The notes under the pieces were generated by a model. That model made no database searches. It worked only from the letters and a program-made list of their open reading frames with translations, and had not been told where the DNA came from. A program made the translations under genes and the position numbers. A stretch of 64,000 nt of DNA, from positions 229,626,784-229,690,783 of the forward strand of contig NC_039364.1 of the NCBI RefSeq assembly GCF_003573695.1, in the 5' to 3' direction. The DNA is from Papaver somniferum (Eukaryota > Streptophyta > Magnoliopsida > Ranunculales > Papaveraceae). Positions 11,584 to 21,545 of this stretch are shown here, in pieces (position 1 is the stretch's first letter; every line of letters starts with the position of its first letter).

Positions 11584-12794
11584 TAATAGACACATTTTTG
11601 TGTCTAAATTGTCCTCAATTTTCTCTATGCTGGTACTCGATTTTGTACTTATTTTGGTGTTTTGTGTGTTTGTAGGTATTTTTGGAAAATAAACGTTTTT
11701 GGAAGAATCGGCTCGAAAAACTGCTAAAGGCACCCCCGGAGGACATTTGCTAAGCGGACCTCAGATTTGGCTAAGGGGAACCCGCGGTTATGTGCAACCC
11801 AAATTTGTTCTCAGCACCCAAATTACTATCGGCACCCCAACAGAAGGATAAGAGGAACCCTTCATCTTCAACATTCAAAAAGAATATTTGCGGGAAATTT
11901 GGTTCCACCAGTAAAGGATTTATTATCTTTAAGATAAGAATATCTTCTTGCTTTATAAACAGGAAGAATTTGAAGAAAAATGAAGTTATCTTGTATTAAA
12001 CAAGAGAGATATCCTTGGAAGATTTTATCTTGGATTTTATTCTGCGAATTAAAGAAGATATGAGTTTAGTAAAGAAATATGGAGAATAAAGAGAAGGAAA
12101 AATTCTTGAAGATATTTTTAATTAAAAAGAAGAAGATTTTGGAGTTATGGAAGAATATATTTGAGTAATGTGTATTTGTGTGTATAAATAGAGAGCTAGA
12201 GAGCACATTTAATGATGCAGAGTTTGGGGATCGTTTAGAGCAAATCCGGTTTAATCATTATTTTCTCTCATTTCATCACTTGTAAACACTTTTGAGCAAT
12301 GAAAAATTATTCTGATTGTGTTTCCAATATGCGGAGCTAGACCCCAATCCTTAGGGCTATGGAGGAAGCTGTTGTTTCGGTAAAAGTGATACATTTCTAT
12401 TTTTAATTAATTATAACAACTCTATTATGATTTTTGCTTTGAATTAAAACTTGATTATATGATTTTAATTAGTTAGGTGTATTTTCTCTTGATAAAATAT
12501 GCTTGCTTTAGGGCTTTGATATTCTATGCTTGGATTAACATCTATTCTTTTGAAAATCTACATGTCTATGCAATACTATTAGAATCAATTTGAATGTTGA
12601 GTTGCATAATTATTGTTTTATTAAATCACTAATATCGACCAATGGTGGAATCCTAGTCCCGGTCTCTCCATAATTTTTACAACACTTTTTAATTGAGTTT
12701 GTTATTTTTATTTATAAAAATTAAGTCTAAAAAAATCTTCCTTCACAAGTCTCAACGAACCTTTTACTACAACATCATTGAAAATAACCATCAA
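11584..12794 (+). repeat. 5' LTR of the Tat-like element
   Basis: Begins TAATAGACACATTTTTGTGT and ends ATAACCATCA. The start is TA rather than the usual TG, in both LTRs. The first 20 or so bases form a small inverted repeat (tagacaca / tgtgtcta). A TATA box lies at 12183-12190, giving a promoter for the element RNA. Confidence 0.92.
12183..12190 (+). promoter_or_regulatory. Predicted TATA box of the 5' LTR
   Basis: The string tgtataaatagag is a strong plant TATA match. An identical copy lies in the 3' LTR at 17396-17403. Transcription would start about 30 bases downstream, placing R in the right half of the LTR. Confidence 0.6.
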
Positions 12795-12795
12795 T

Positions 12796-12820
12796 TTTTT
12801 TGCGCCGCCGACGCGGACTT
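12796..12820 (+). other. Primer binding site of the Tat-like element
   Basis: Just after the LTR end the sequence reads ttttgcgccgccgacgcgg. It resembles TGGCGCCGTTGCCGGGGA, the tRNA-Asp-type primer site common in Tat/Ogre and Athila elements, with several substitutions, so priming may be weakened or use another tRNA. Confidence 0.6.
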
Positions 12821-13149
12821 GTCTTTAGGCTAGAGTTTTTAGATTTTTTTTTTCATTTTTAGGTTTTTATTTGTTTTATTTTATTTGTTCTTCTTTACAT
12901 TTTTGGGTTTTTGTTTTTTCCTTACAGAATTTGGAATTGGAGCGAAAGAATATTTTGCCAAAGCTTTTGGTGAATACTTAAAGACTTGGAGTAAAAAGCA
13001 AAGCGAAAGGAGCGAAAGAAGAAGATTTTTTTTTATTTAATAAAAAAAAGAGAGACATTTTTATTTTTTTAGATATTATTTATTTTTAGACTTTTCTTTT
13101 TCTTTTGCACTTTATTTTTTTTGGACTTTGGACTTGGACTTTGGACATT

Positions 13150-13750
13150 CTTTTTTTTAAACCCTACGGAAGGGTAGTATTAAATATTAAACTGTTTGCA
13201 GAGAAGGACGGCAATTGCGATATCGCCTCGGCCCCTCGGGTTCGTATATAACATAGGAGTCGTGGCCCGAGTCGACTCCAACGGTTCATCCCCCGTCTGG
13301 AACGGGAGGTAAGAATTCTAAACACCCGCGAATCCCCTGTCAGCGGGTTTACTGAATGATTTTGTATGCATATATGTTGAGGAACCGAATACGGCTGTTT
13401 TAATTTCCTAGTAAAGGGCAAGGCCTGGACATACAAGATAAGGGTTCGGATTTCATCACCGTTCTCTTCTTTCCCGCCTTAGGAAAATGAAACCAAACGC
13501 GAACCTAAGCCTAAAATTTTGACTAGAACGAGACCGATAGGGTAACGAGCTTAATAGGAAAGTCATTCGAAAAATATTGGTTACTCTTTTAAGCATACTT
13601 CGAAGTTCATGATGGTTTCTGTGAGTTGAATGCGTGACTACGCCACCTTGTAATGTGGTGAGGCCTTGGGTATCAAATCTCCACGCAGTTTCCCTCGCCT
13701 CTATTCAACTTACTTTGACTCGGATTGATTCCAGAGGGGTTTGCTTAAAT
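13150..13750 (+). other. GC-rich, hairpin-prone leader of the Tat-like element
   Basis: This stretch is clearly richer in G+C than the AT-rich DNA around it and has short inverted repeats, such as cccgtctggaacggg (13291-13305) and cccgcgaatcccctgtcagcggg-type arms near 13325-13347. No long sense frame exists. It resembles a leader I associate with Tat/Ogre-like plant elements; a packaging or translation role is inference. The open frame on the opposite strand (13164-13436) looks incidental. Confidence 0.5.
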
Positions 13751-13897
13751 TGTAACGAATTCCCTTTCGAAGGATTAGAAGCTGGTCTAGAAACAATCTA
13801 AGTGGAGCCATCATGCTTTTTGTTTGCTAGATAAAATAGGCTTGTTGTAGTCGATTCAGCCTTTTTTGTGCTTGTTTAGAATCCCCTTGCAGTTAGG

Positions 13898-15697
13898 ATG
13901 TCGAACTGGTATAGCCAATACAATGATTATCCAACCGAGCAACATGGACATTAATCTTTTTATGATCATAATGTGAATAGTGGTTGGGCACGCCAAACTT
14001 TTCAAGATTTTGGGTCATACCATGGTGAGCCCAATTACTATCCGCATGCGCATCATTCTTACGAGCAAGAAGATCATAATACTAGTTCTTCGTATTTAGA
14101 GGATACAATCAAACAAACTTTTGAAAAGTAGTCATTTTTATGATCCTTCAGTTCTTATTCCTTCTCTAGAAGAGTATCTCAGGAGTTTAGCTGAGTCGAC
14201 ACGAAAGTTAGATGAATCGACATGTAAGTTAGCTGAGGTGAATAATGTAGTTATGGGCGAAAGGACTGCAACAACGACTGAATATTTAGAAGATATCCTC
14301 AATAGATTAACTCAAAACTTAGATCCAACACCAAGGGAACTTTCTTTGGAGGAGACCCTTGAGAGGATAGCTGAGTCGACACGTAGACTTGAGTTAGAGA
14401 CGAACGAAAGTATTGCTCGAAATAACTTGAATTTCCAATATAGTGTATCCAATAATACCTTTGAGAATGAAGATAGGTATTCACATAATCAATATGACGA
14501 GGATAAAATTGGTAACACTACTTGTTTAGATGAGGTCCAACCTTTTTCATGTTATTATAATGATTATGATGAGGATAGTGTTGATGAATAATTTGAAATA
14601 AGTAAGCATAGTGATCAGGAATTTGTTACTCCAATTGAACTTAATAATGATAATGTTTCTTTTTCAAATCCAAATAATTTTAATAATTATTCACCTATTC
14701 AAAAGGACGAGGATTTGAATAGAGATACTCCCGTGTTAGACGATGTAGTATTTCCTTATGATTACGAAGCCAACGATAGTTTAGAGGAACGAGTTTATTC
14801 TGAGAATATTGTTTTAGAGTCTAGAAATTTAGAAACATTAGTCTTAGACGAAGAAGATGAACTCGTAGATATTTTAAATATGAGTGAGGATGCTTCACCT
14901 GAGTATAATCTATACGAAGCAATTGACCATTTTCAGGATTCCGATGATCTGGAAATTAGGGAAATTGTAGCTAGTCTATTTAGAGACACCCAAAACTCTA
15001 AGTTTGGGGGTGATTATCATTCTCCTTGTGCCTTACCTTTATCTCTTACAGAGATCCCTCACTTGGGACTTGATATATGTGCCTCATCCATTGTGCCAGA
15101 TTACCTTAATACTAGCTCTCCCGAACCTAATAATGTCCAGGAAGAAGTTCAGTTGTTAGAAAACCATCCTCTGGTTGATGTGGTTTACCCAGGCTATGAT
15201 ACCCAGATTGATTTTGTTTTCCCACCAAAACTTTTATTCCAATTGTGGGAACGTTTGAATTTCAGATGTGTCGGTTATTGAGTTTTGAGACTAAACCTAA
15301 TTACTTTAAGAGATTAGGGTCGACACATTTGTTTAAGGAAGACCACCACGTTCATTATGGTCAGCTGTGTAAGTCAAATTTGATTGACTTAGAGGATCCC
15401 CAGTTATTCAGGTCACTTTTATGTGCTTCTAAATTCTTAATTGAGTATTTCCAGACTCTACAACCTGACCTTCAGGATCCTTCCTTTGAGGAAGTCCAGC
15501 CAATGAAAACCTTTTATCTAGACACTTTTATAGAGCCTAAACCTGAACCACAACTAGATATTGTTGTCTTAAAGTTAAATAAGGGTATGTTCGGTATCTT
15601 CATGGTATGTTACGATTTTCTCTTCTTTTGGGTAACACTTTTTGATTCAGATGACCCGCAATTATTCCGTCTGTTGCTATATGATTCTTCGTGGTGA
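13898..15697 (+). pseudogene. Acidic ORF at gag position of the Tat-like element, broken
   Basis: An ATG at 13898 opens a Tyr/His/Asn-rich start (MSNWYSQYNDYPTE) that meets a stop after 18 codons. The frame resumes, then shifts near 14120. The frame 14121-15281 is open except for a stop at 14589 and encodes repeated LAESTRKL / IAESTRRL motifs followed by a very acidic region. A further shift leads to 15245-15697, which contains two DDPQLFR-type segments (EDPQLFR and DDPQLFR) and a hydrophobic patch. No zinc knuckle, capsid motif or enzyme motif is visible. Similar acidic ORFs are, to my recollection, common in pol-less Ogre-like elements. Function unknown; this copy is inactive. Confidence 0.65.
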
Positions 15698-16237
15698 CTA
15701 ATCCTTTCTTAGTCTGGCTGAAGACTTTAAACTTAGCACTTCTTGGGAGGTAACCCAATCTCATGCAACACGGTAATATCTTTCCTTAACTCTTTTGCTT
15801 CAAATGGTAACAGTTTCTCCTTGTTCATATGCTTTTAATTTTATCTTTAGAACATTGAGGACAATGTTAGATTTAAGTTTGGGGGTATGGGAGAAACTTT
15901 TTAGTTGCAATAAATAAACTCCAGAGCCTAGAATTTTATGCCTATTAAGGATTGCACTAACCAATCTAAGTGGATGGGACATTTTGGTTGTAGGAGTTGA
16001 GGAACCAATCTGATTAGATGGAAACATATCGAAGAGTCTATTCATAAAAGCATAGAGCTCAGGTGTTAGAAAAGAAAACATGGTAGTTTCGCCATATCCT
16101 CATGATGGAAACATCGAAAGAATCCTGATCACTTCTTTTTTTCTTTTTACCATTACTAGGGTGAAATAGAGTGACTAAGATACAAAAAAAAAAAAATTGA
16201 GACCAGACCACCAGACCAACCAGAATAAATACAATAA

Positions 16238-16328
16238 AGTCGACCACTGGTACCCTTGTATTTTCCAGTGAGTTGACCTAGAGTTAGGATTATCGACCAC
16301 TGGTTCCGTTGTATTTTCCAGTGTGTTG
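16238..16328 (+). repeat. Duplicated block with CACTGG/CCAGTG arms
   Basis: Two units of about 39 bases (starting near 16238 and 16289) share tcgaccactggt, gtattttccagtg and a closing gttga. Inside each unit, cactgg pairs with ccagtg, so each can form a hairpin. They lie in the noncoding tract before the polypurine tract. Confidence 0.6.
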
Positions 16329-16781
16329 ATATTAGTCCAGACCAGTATCTCATTCCATTAGGATAGGTTCACCTTAGTCAACATCATCTACGTTTTTCTC
16401 TACATCCATCTTTTTAATCTATCCATGTGATTGGTTGACTCCGGTTTATGATGTCCAGAAACTATCTGAGTAGAGCTCTGTCACTTTATATGAATTTTAG
16501 TATGCTTGAGTGCAAACTCGTGTACATCAATTGGAATTTCACATCAGGGTACTTCCTCCTGTAGTCAATAAGTATGCCAACCAAGGAGATTCTTTAGTTC
16601 CTTCCAAGGTTCTGCGCAGATAGCTAGGTTCTGGAGTAAAGGTTTTGTGGGTACACCTCTGGTAAACCCCCCGGAGACAACACTCCTCCGCTAGGGCCAC
16701 CTAGCGGTTTAACGGCTTGCTGCACATGCTAAGTGTAGACTTTATTTTCTAGAATAAATTTGCTCGAGGACTAGCAAATAA

Positions 16782-16797
16782 TAAGATTGGGGGTATT
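16782..16797 (+). other. Polypurine tract of the Tat-like element
   Basis: aagattgggggtat lies directly before the 3' LTR, as expected for plus-strand priming. Confidence 0.65.
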
Positions 16798-18006
16798 TAA
16801 TAGACACATTTTTGTGTCTAAATTGTCCTCAATTTTCTCTATGTTGGTACTCGATTTTGTACTTATTTTGGTGTTTTGTGTGTTTGTAGGTATTTTTGGA
16901 AAATAAACGTTTTTGGAAGAATCGGCTCGAAAAACTGCTAAAAGCACCCCGGAGGACATTTTCTAAGCGAGCCTCAGATTTGGCTAAGGGGAACCCGCGG
17001 TTATGTGCAGCCCAAATTTTTTCTCAGCACCCAAATTACTATCGGCACCCCAACAGAAGGATAAGAGGCACCCTTCATCTTCAACATTCAAAAAGAATAT
17101 TTGCGGGAAATTTGGTTCCAACGATAAAGGATTTATTATCTTTAAGATAAGAATATCTTCTTGCCTTATAAACAGGAAGAATTTGAAGAAAAAGGAAGTT
17201 ATCTTGTATTAAACAAGAGAGATATCCTTGGAAGATTTTATCTTGGATTTTATTCTGCGAATTAAAGAAGATATGAGTTTAGTAAATAAATATGGAGAAT
17301 AAAGAGAAGGAAGAATTCCTGAAGATATTTTTAATTAAAAAGAAGAAGATTTTGGAGTTATGGAAGAATATATTTGAGTAATGTGTATTTGTGTGTATAA
17401 ATAGAGAGCTAGAGAGCACATTTAAGGATTGAGAGTTTGGGGATCGTTTAGAGCAAACCCGGTTTAATCATTATTTTCTCCCATTTCATCACTTGTAAAC
17501 ACTTTTGAGCAATGAAAAATTATTCTGATTGTGTTTCCAATATGCGGAGCTAGACCCCAATCCTTGGGGCTATGGAGGAAGCCGTTGTTTCGGTAAAAGT
17601 GATACATTTCTATTTTTAATTAATTATAACAACTCTATTATGATTTTTGCTTTGAATTAAAACTTGATTATATGATTTTAATTAGTTAGGTGTATTTTCT
17701 CTTGATAAAATATGCTTGCTTTAGGGTTTTGATATTCTATGCTTGGATTGACATCTATTCTTTTGAAAATCTACATGTCTAGTCAATACTATTAGAATCA
17801 ATTTGAATGTTGAGTTGCATAATTATTGTTTTATTAAATCACTAATATCGACCAATGGTGGAATCCTAGCCCCGGTCTCTCCATAATTTTTACAACACTT
17901 TTTAATTGAGTTTGTTATTTTTATTTATAAAAATTAAGTCTAAAAAAATCTTCATTCACAAGTCTCAACGAACCTTTTACTACAACATCATTGAAAATAA
18001 CCATCA
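16798..18006 (+). repeat. 3' LTR of the Tat-like element
   Basis: Near-identical to 11584-12794, with a TATA box at 17396-17403. It ends in CATCA and is followed by AGAAA (18007-18011), the same five bases that precede the 5' LTR. Confidence 0.92.
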
Positions 18007-18100
18007 AGAAATAATAAATCGATGCCTAAAAAAAGATGAAATTAGAGAATTAAACTATTGTAAAACAAAAAGAACTAAATGTACAAGTTAGATTTGAGTA

Positions 18101-18349
18101 CTACATAATTACTTTCTTTCCATAGTTCTTGTTCAGATTCCAGCTAGCCAAAACGGCTTCAACCTTCTCTATAGGGCATTTAGGGTCAACGATATATTTC
18201 ATTTGATAACTCTCCAAAAATTCAAGATATTCCTCCACGGTAAATGTTTTTTCCTGTAGTCTATTCCTTTTATTTTGTCTATATGATTCCTTAGGTGTTT
18301 CAATCTTCAAACAAAGGAAAAATATATTAACTAATTTATTGTTCTTCAC
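18101..18349 (-). pseudogene. Possible fragment of an unidentified host gene
   Basis: Minus-strand frame of 82 residues with gene-like composition: KTFTVEEYLEFLESYQ, then YIVDPKCPIEKVEAVLASW. On the minus strand, ttgtttgaag just upstream of the TVEEYLE part could be a 3' splice site, and gtaattatg after the NYGKK part a donor, so this may be one stranded exon of about 190 bases. I do not recognise the family, and no neighbouring exon is visible between the Gypsy element and the LINE repeats. It could still be a chance frame. Confidence 0.3.
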
Positions 18350-18383
18350 TAGCTTTTGAATTGATACCCAATAAATAGTTCTT

Positions 18384-19295
18384 TAAGAGTCCCAACACAA
18401 ATCAATTTGGTATTTTGGAATGAAATCATTTTGTTCAAAGGTAATATTCCTAGACTCTCTTTCATTTCAAGAAATAATAGATTAAAGATTAGAGCTAAGA
18501 TTATGGGTTGGGGTGTTGTGAAGAGACTAGTTATTTACTATGTTAGAATGGTGTGGAAGATGAAGACTATCTTTCTGCAAATGTTTTATTTGAATCAGAT
18601 AGAGATTGAAATCTTTATCAATTTATTATGTTACGTTACTGCGGATTACCATGAGTATTTTATTCTACATGCTCAGTAAATCTTATATTATCATCCATTG
18701 TTTAAGTACAAAAATGTGTTGGTATGTTTTCCCCTTATTCAAGAATCTCTACACAAATGAATTTGGTCTTTTGGAATAAAATTATTTTGTTCAAACGTAA
18801 TATTCCTAGGCACTTTTTCATTTATGGTTGCTTGTAATAATAAATTAAATATTAGAGCTAAGCTTATGGGCTAGGGTGTTGTGAAGAGAATAGTTGTTTA
18901 TTGTGGGGACAATGAAAAATTATCTTTTCTGAAAATATTTTATTTCAATCAGATAAAGATTGAAAATCTATCAGTTTACTATGTTACATTACTATGGCTT
19001 AAGCATGAATAGTTTATTCTAAATGCTCATGGCCTAAAACTTATATTATCAGCCATTGTTAGTGTACATAAATGTCTTGGTATGTTTCCCTTTCTTTAAA
19101 AGTCCTAACATAATTTCCTAGGAAGAAAGGTAATATTCCACGTAATAGGATGTTTACCCCTTATTTAACACAATTTTGTCTTTTGGAGTAAAATCATTTT
19201 GTTCAAAAGTAATAGGCACTCTTTCATTTCTTGTATTATATATAGATTAAAAATTAGAGCTAAGTTTATGGGCTGAGGTGCTGTGAATAGGTCGT
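18384..19295 (+). repeat. LINE zf-RVT-derived tandem repeat, second block
   Basis: Three imperfect units, with boundaries near 18642 and 19001, each restarting with a form of tatggattagccatgagtag. In the first, one frame reads ILFKGNIPRLSF and another CxNGVEDEDYL, the zf-RVT signature. Together with 10234-10725 this makes at least four copies of a 350-415 base unit. All are broken by stops and shifts. Confidence 0.7.
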
Positions 19296-20639
19296 ATCAT
19301 ATGCTTGTTCACCTTCATTTTCATACTGTGTTGTTGATTGATGTCATGCTTTAAGAAGTATTACTGGAAGTAGCAGTTTCTTTCATCAACCAGTAATACA
19401 ATACACTGGAGATGTTTTACAAATCCATCTTGATCATAAAGACTTACAACTATACATATTGATCTACATGGTAAAAGAAAATTACAGTCGTTGTTGTTAG
19501 GTTTGAATAGTTAGTGGTGGTGGTGGTTGTATGGACCTAAAGCTTTGTATATCTAAGTTTTTCTCGGTGTAAAATGATCAGTATACTTGTCTTATGTACT
19601 AATAGTTAGTGCTTTCTCAGCCAATAAGTGTATGACCAATGATACAACATTATTAGTTCCATATTATGTGTTCAAAAGATATAAACAATATTATGCATTA
19701 GTGTTCGACTCAACTATGAATATGATCAGAATATTTTTGTTTTGTCTGGCATTCTTCTGTTTTAGTATGTTCTGACTGTGTACATTTATGGTGGGAAACT
19801 AGTAAAATACCTGGTGTTTCTTTTTCATGCATTCTTGTGTATAACTTTAATCTCGCCTATTTTTTATTGTGTTGTTTTAGAAAGAATTGTTTATTTATTT
19901 TCAAATTTTCATGCTTCTCAAATTGTATTACGTAGTTTTATTTTCATCTGACCTTGCTAGGTGATTGTTTGAGGCCGAAAGAGAGCTTTACTCTTAAGAG
20001 ATTCGGTAACTTTCTAAGTTAAATTTTGTGATTAGGAGTCAAAAGATATAAATGATAACATGAATTAATGTTTGGACTCCCTAGGAATATGATCAGAATA
20101 TTAGACCACACATTCATCTATTTCAAGTTCATTTTTTGTGCTCAAATACAAATGAATAAGGCTCTAATCACTGATTTTTTTTTTGTATATGTATCTGCAA
20201 CTGGCCCAACATTTTTGTATGATTTTTCATAAAGGAAGATTTTTTTTATCTTTTTTCTTCATGTTTGGTTTAAGAATTGTCATTCCCTTATTTTCTGGAG
20301 TGTTTCTACCTAGAATTACACTTTTGATATTTTGTGCATTTAATTCTTTGATTAATATATTTCAGTAACCATGAGATTGGAATTACTAGATCTAAATTCA
20401 TGCAGAAATTTTACTCAAGACCAAAATTACTCGCCATATTTGATGTCAAATTAGGGAGAAGTACCTTCTTTCGAGAAACGTTTCAAAGCATAATGTCTAC
20501 ATAGCAGCACTAAGGTTTTGGAGGAGGACCTCGTTAAAAATTATTGTCCATCCGCTTTGTCTTGGGATAATGACCAAGTCTAGTGGATGGCATGAAGACA
20601 AGGCTTTTAAGGTGGAATTATTAATTTCATGACACATCT
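19296..20639. other. Intergenic, no gene recognised; one diverged duplication
   Basis: AT-rich and free of convincing frames. The segment near 19666-19737 (ttcaaaagatataaa ... gaatatgatcagaatat) recurs in diverged form near 20037-20104. Around 20395-20500 a decayed frame reads KLGRSTFF, then a VLEED-like stretch, vaguely like the LINE segment 'KLGxxPSFxWRSI...VLEEGL', so LINE debris may begin here. Confidence 0.4.
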
Positions 20640-21545
20640 AGGTAGATTTTTTTATAGTATAGCATGTCCTGAATGCAATTGCATCACACCAAATGGGGTT
20701 TTTTTCAAATCCCAAAGGAAACGATTAAAGAAATGGATAAAATCCAAAGAAGATTCTGGTGGAAGAAACATGAAGGAAGAGGTGTATATCTAACATCCTG
20801 GACTAAGGTAAATAGCCACAAGACACTTTGGGAAATAGGATTCAGAGATTTAGAGTGTTTTAATTGGGAACTTCTGGCTAAAACAACATGGAGACTATAC
20901 AATAGCTTTGGGCAAAAGCTAGAGATATTTTCCATATACATCACTTTTCCATGCTCCAAAAAAGAATAACTCAACATGGTCATGGAAAAGCATTTACAGT
21001 GAAGTTCGTTTCATTAAGCGATTCAGCTTCTGGCTACTTGGTAATGGCAAAAAAAATTCTTACATGGAAGGATAACTGGATAACTGGTATGCAAATGCCA
21101 CCAGTTTCAATTGTATATTTTGATGTGGAAGTGAATTAAAGTATGGTGGCTGACCTCATTGATGCAGATACAAAAACCTGGAAGGTTCCTTTCATCCAGC
21201 AACTTTTTTTCCAGATGATGCCAACAAAATTCTCGAAATGAGAATACCACATTACTCTCAGGATAGACTGATTTGGACCCTTACTAGGAATGGACAGTTT
21301 CACGGTGAAGTCTGCTTATCATAAGTTGGTGTCTCTCAAAAATAACACCTCCAACAATATTAATGTTGAAGAAGCTAAGTTTTGGGAAGCACTGTGGATC
21401 TGAATACATTACCAAGAGTCAAGAATTTTTTATGGAAACGCATTAATGACAGTATCCCATCCAGTGAACGCATGGCTAGAGTAACTCATTATGGGGTAGA
21501 ATATTGCAGTGTGTGTCATCAGGTTTTTGAAACCACTAAGCATAT

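Larger units (their letters stand above)
11584..18006 (+). mobile_element. Complete non-autonomous Ty3/Gypsy element, Tat/Ogre-like
   Basis: 6423 bases with two LTRs (1211 and 1209 bases) and a perfect AGAAA target duplication (11579-11583 and 18007-18011). In order: 5' LTR, an Asp-type primer site, a GC-rich leader (13150-13750), a broken acidic gag-position ORF (13898-15697), a noncoding tract with an internal duplication (16238-16328), a polypurine tract and the 3' LTR. No protease, reverse transcriptase, RNase H or integrase is seen. By eye the LTRs differ at roughly 25-30 sites, about 2%, so the insertion is fairly recent. Primer site and LTR style place it with Tat/Ogre/Athila elements. 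Confidence 0.9.

Noticed and set aside
13164..13436. 90-codon minus-strand frame in the Tat-like leader
   Set aside because: No family motif, and antisense to the element RNA; the leader's GC content explains the lack of stops.
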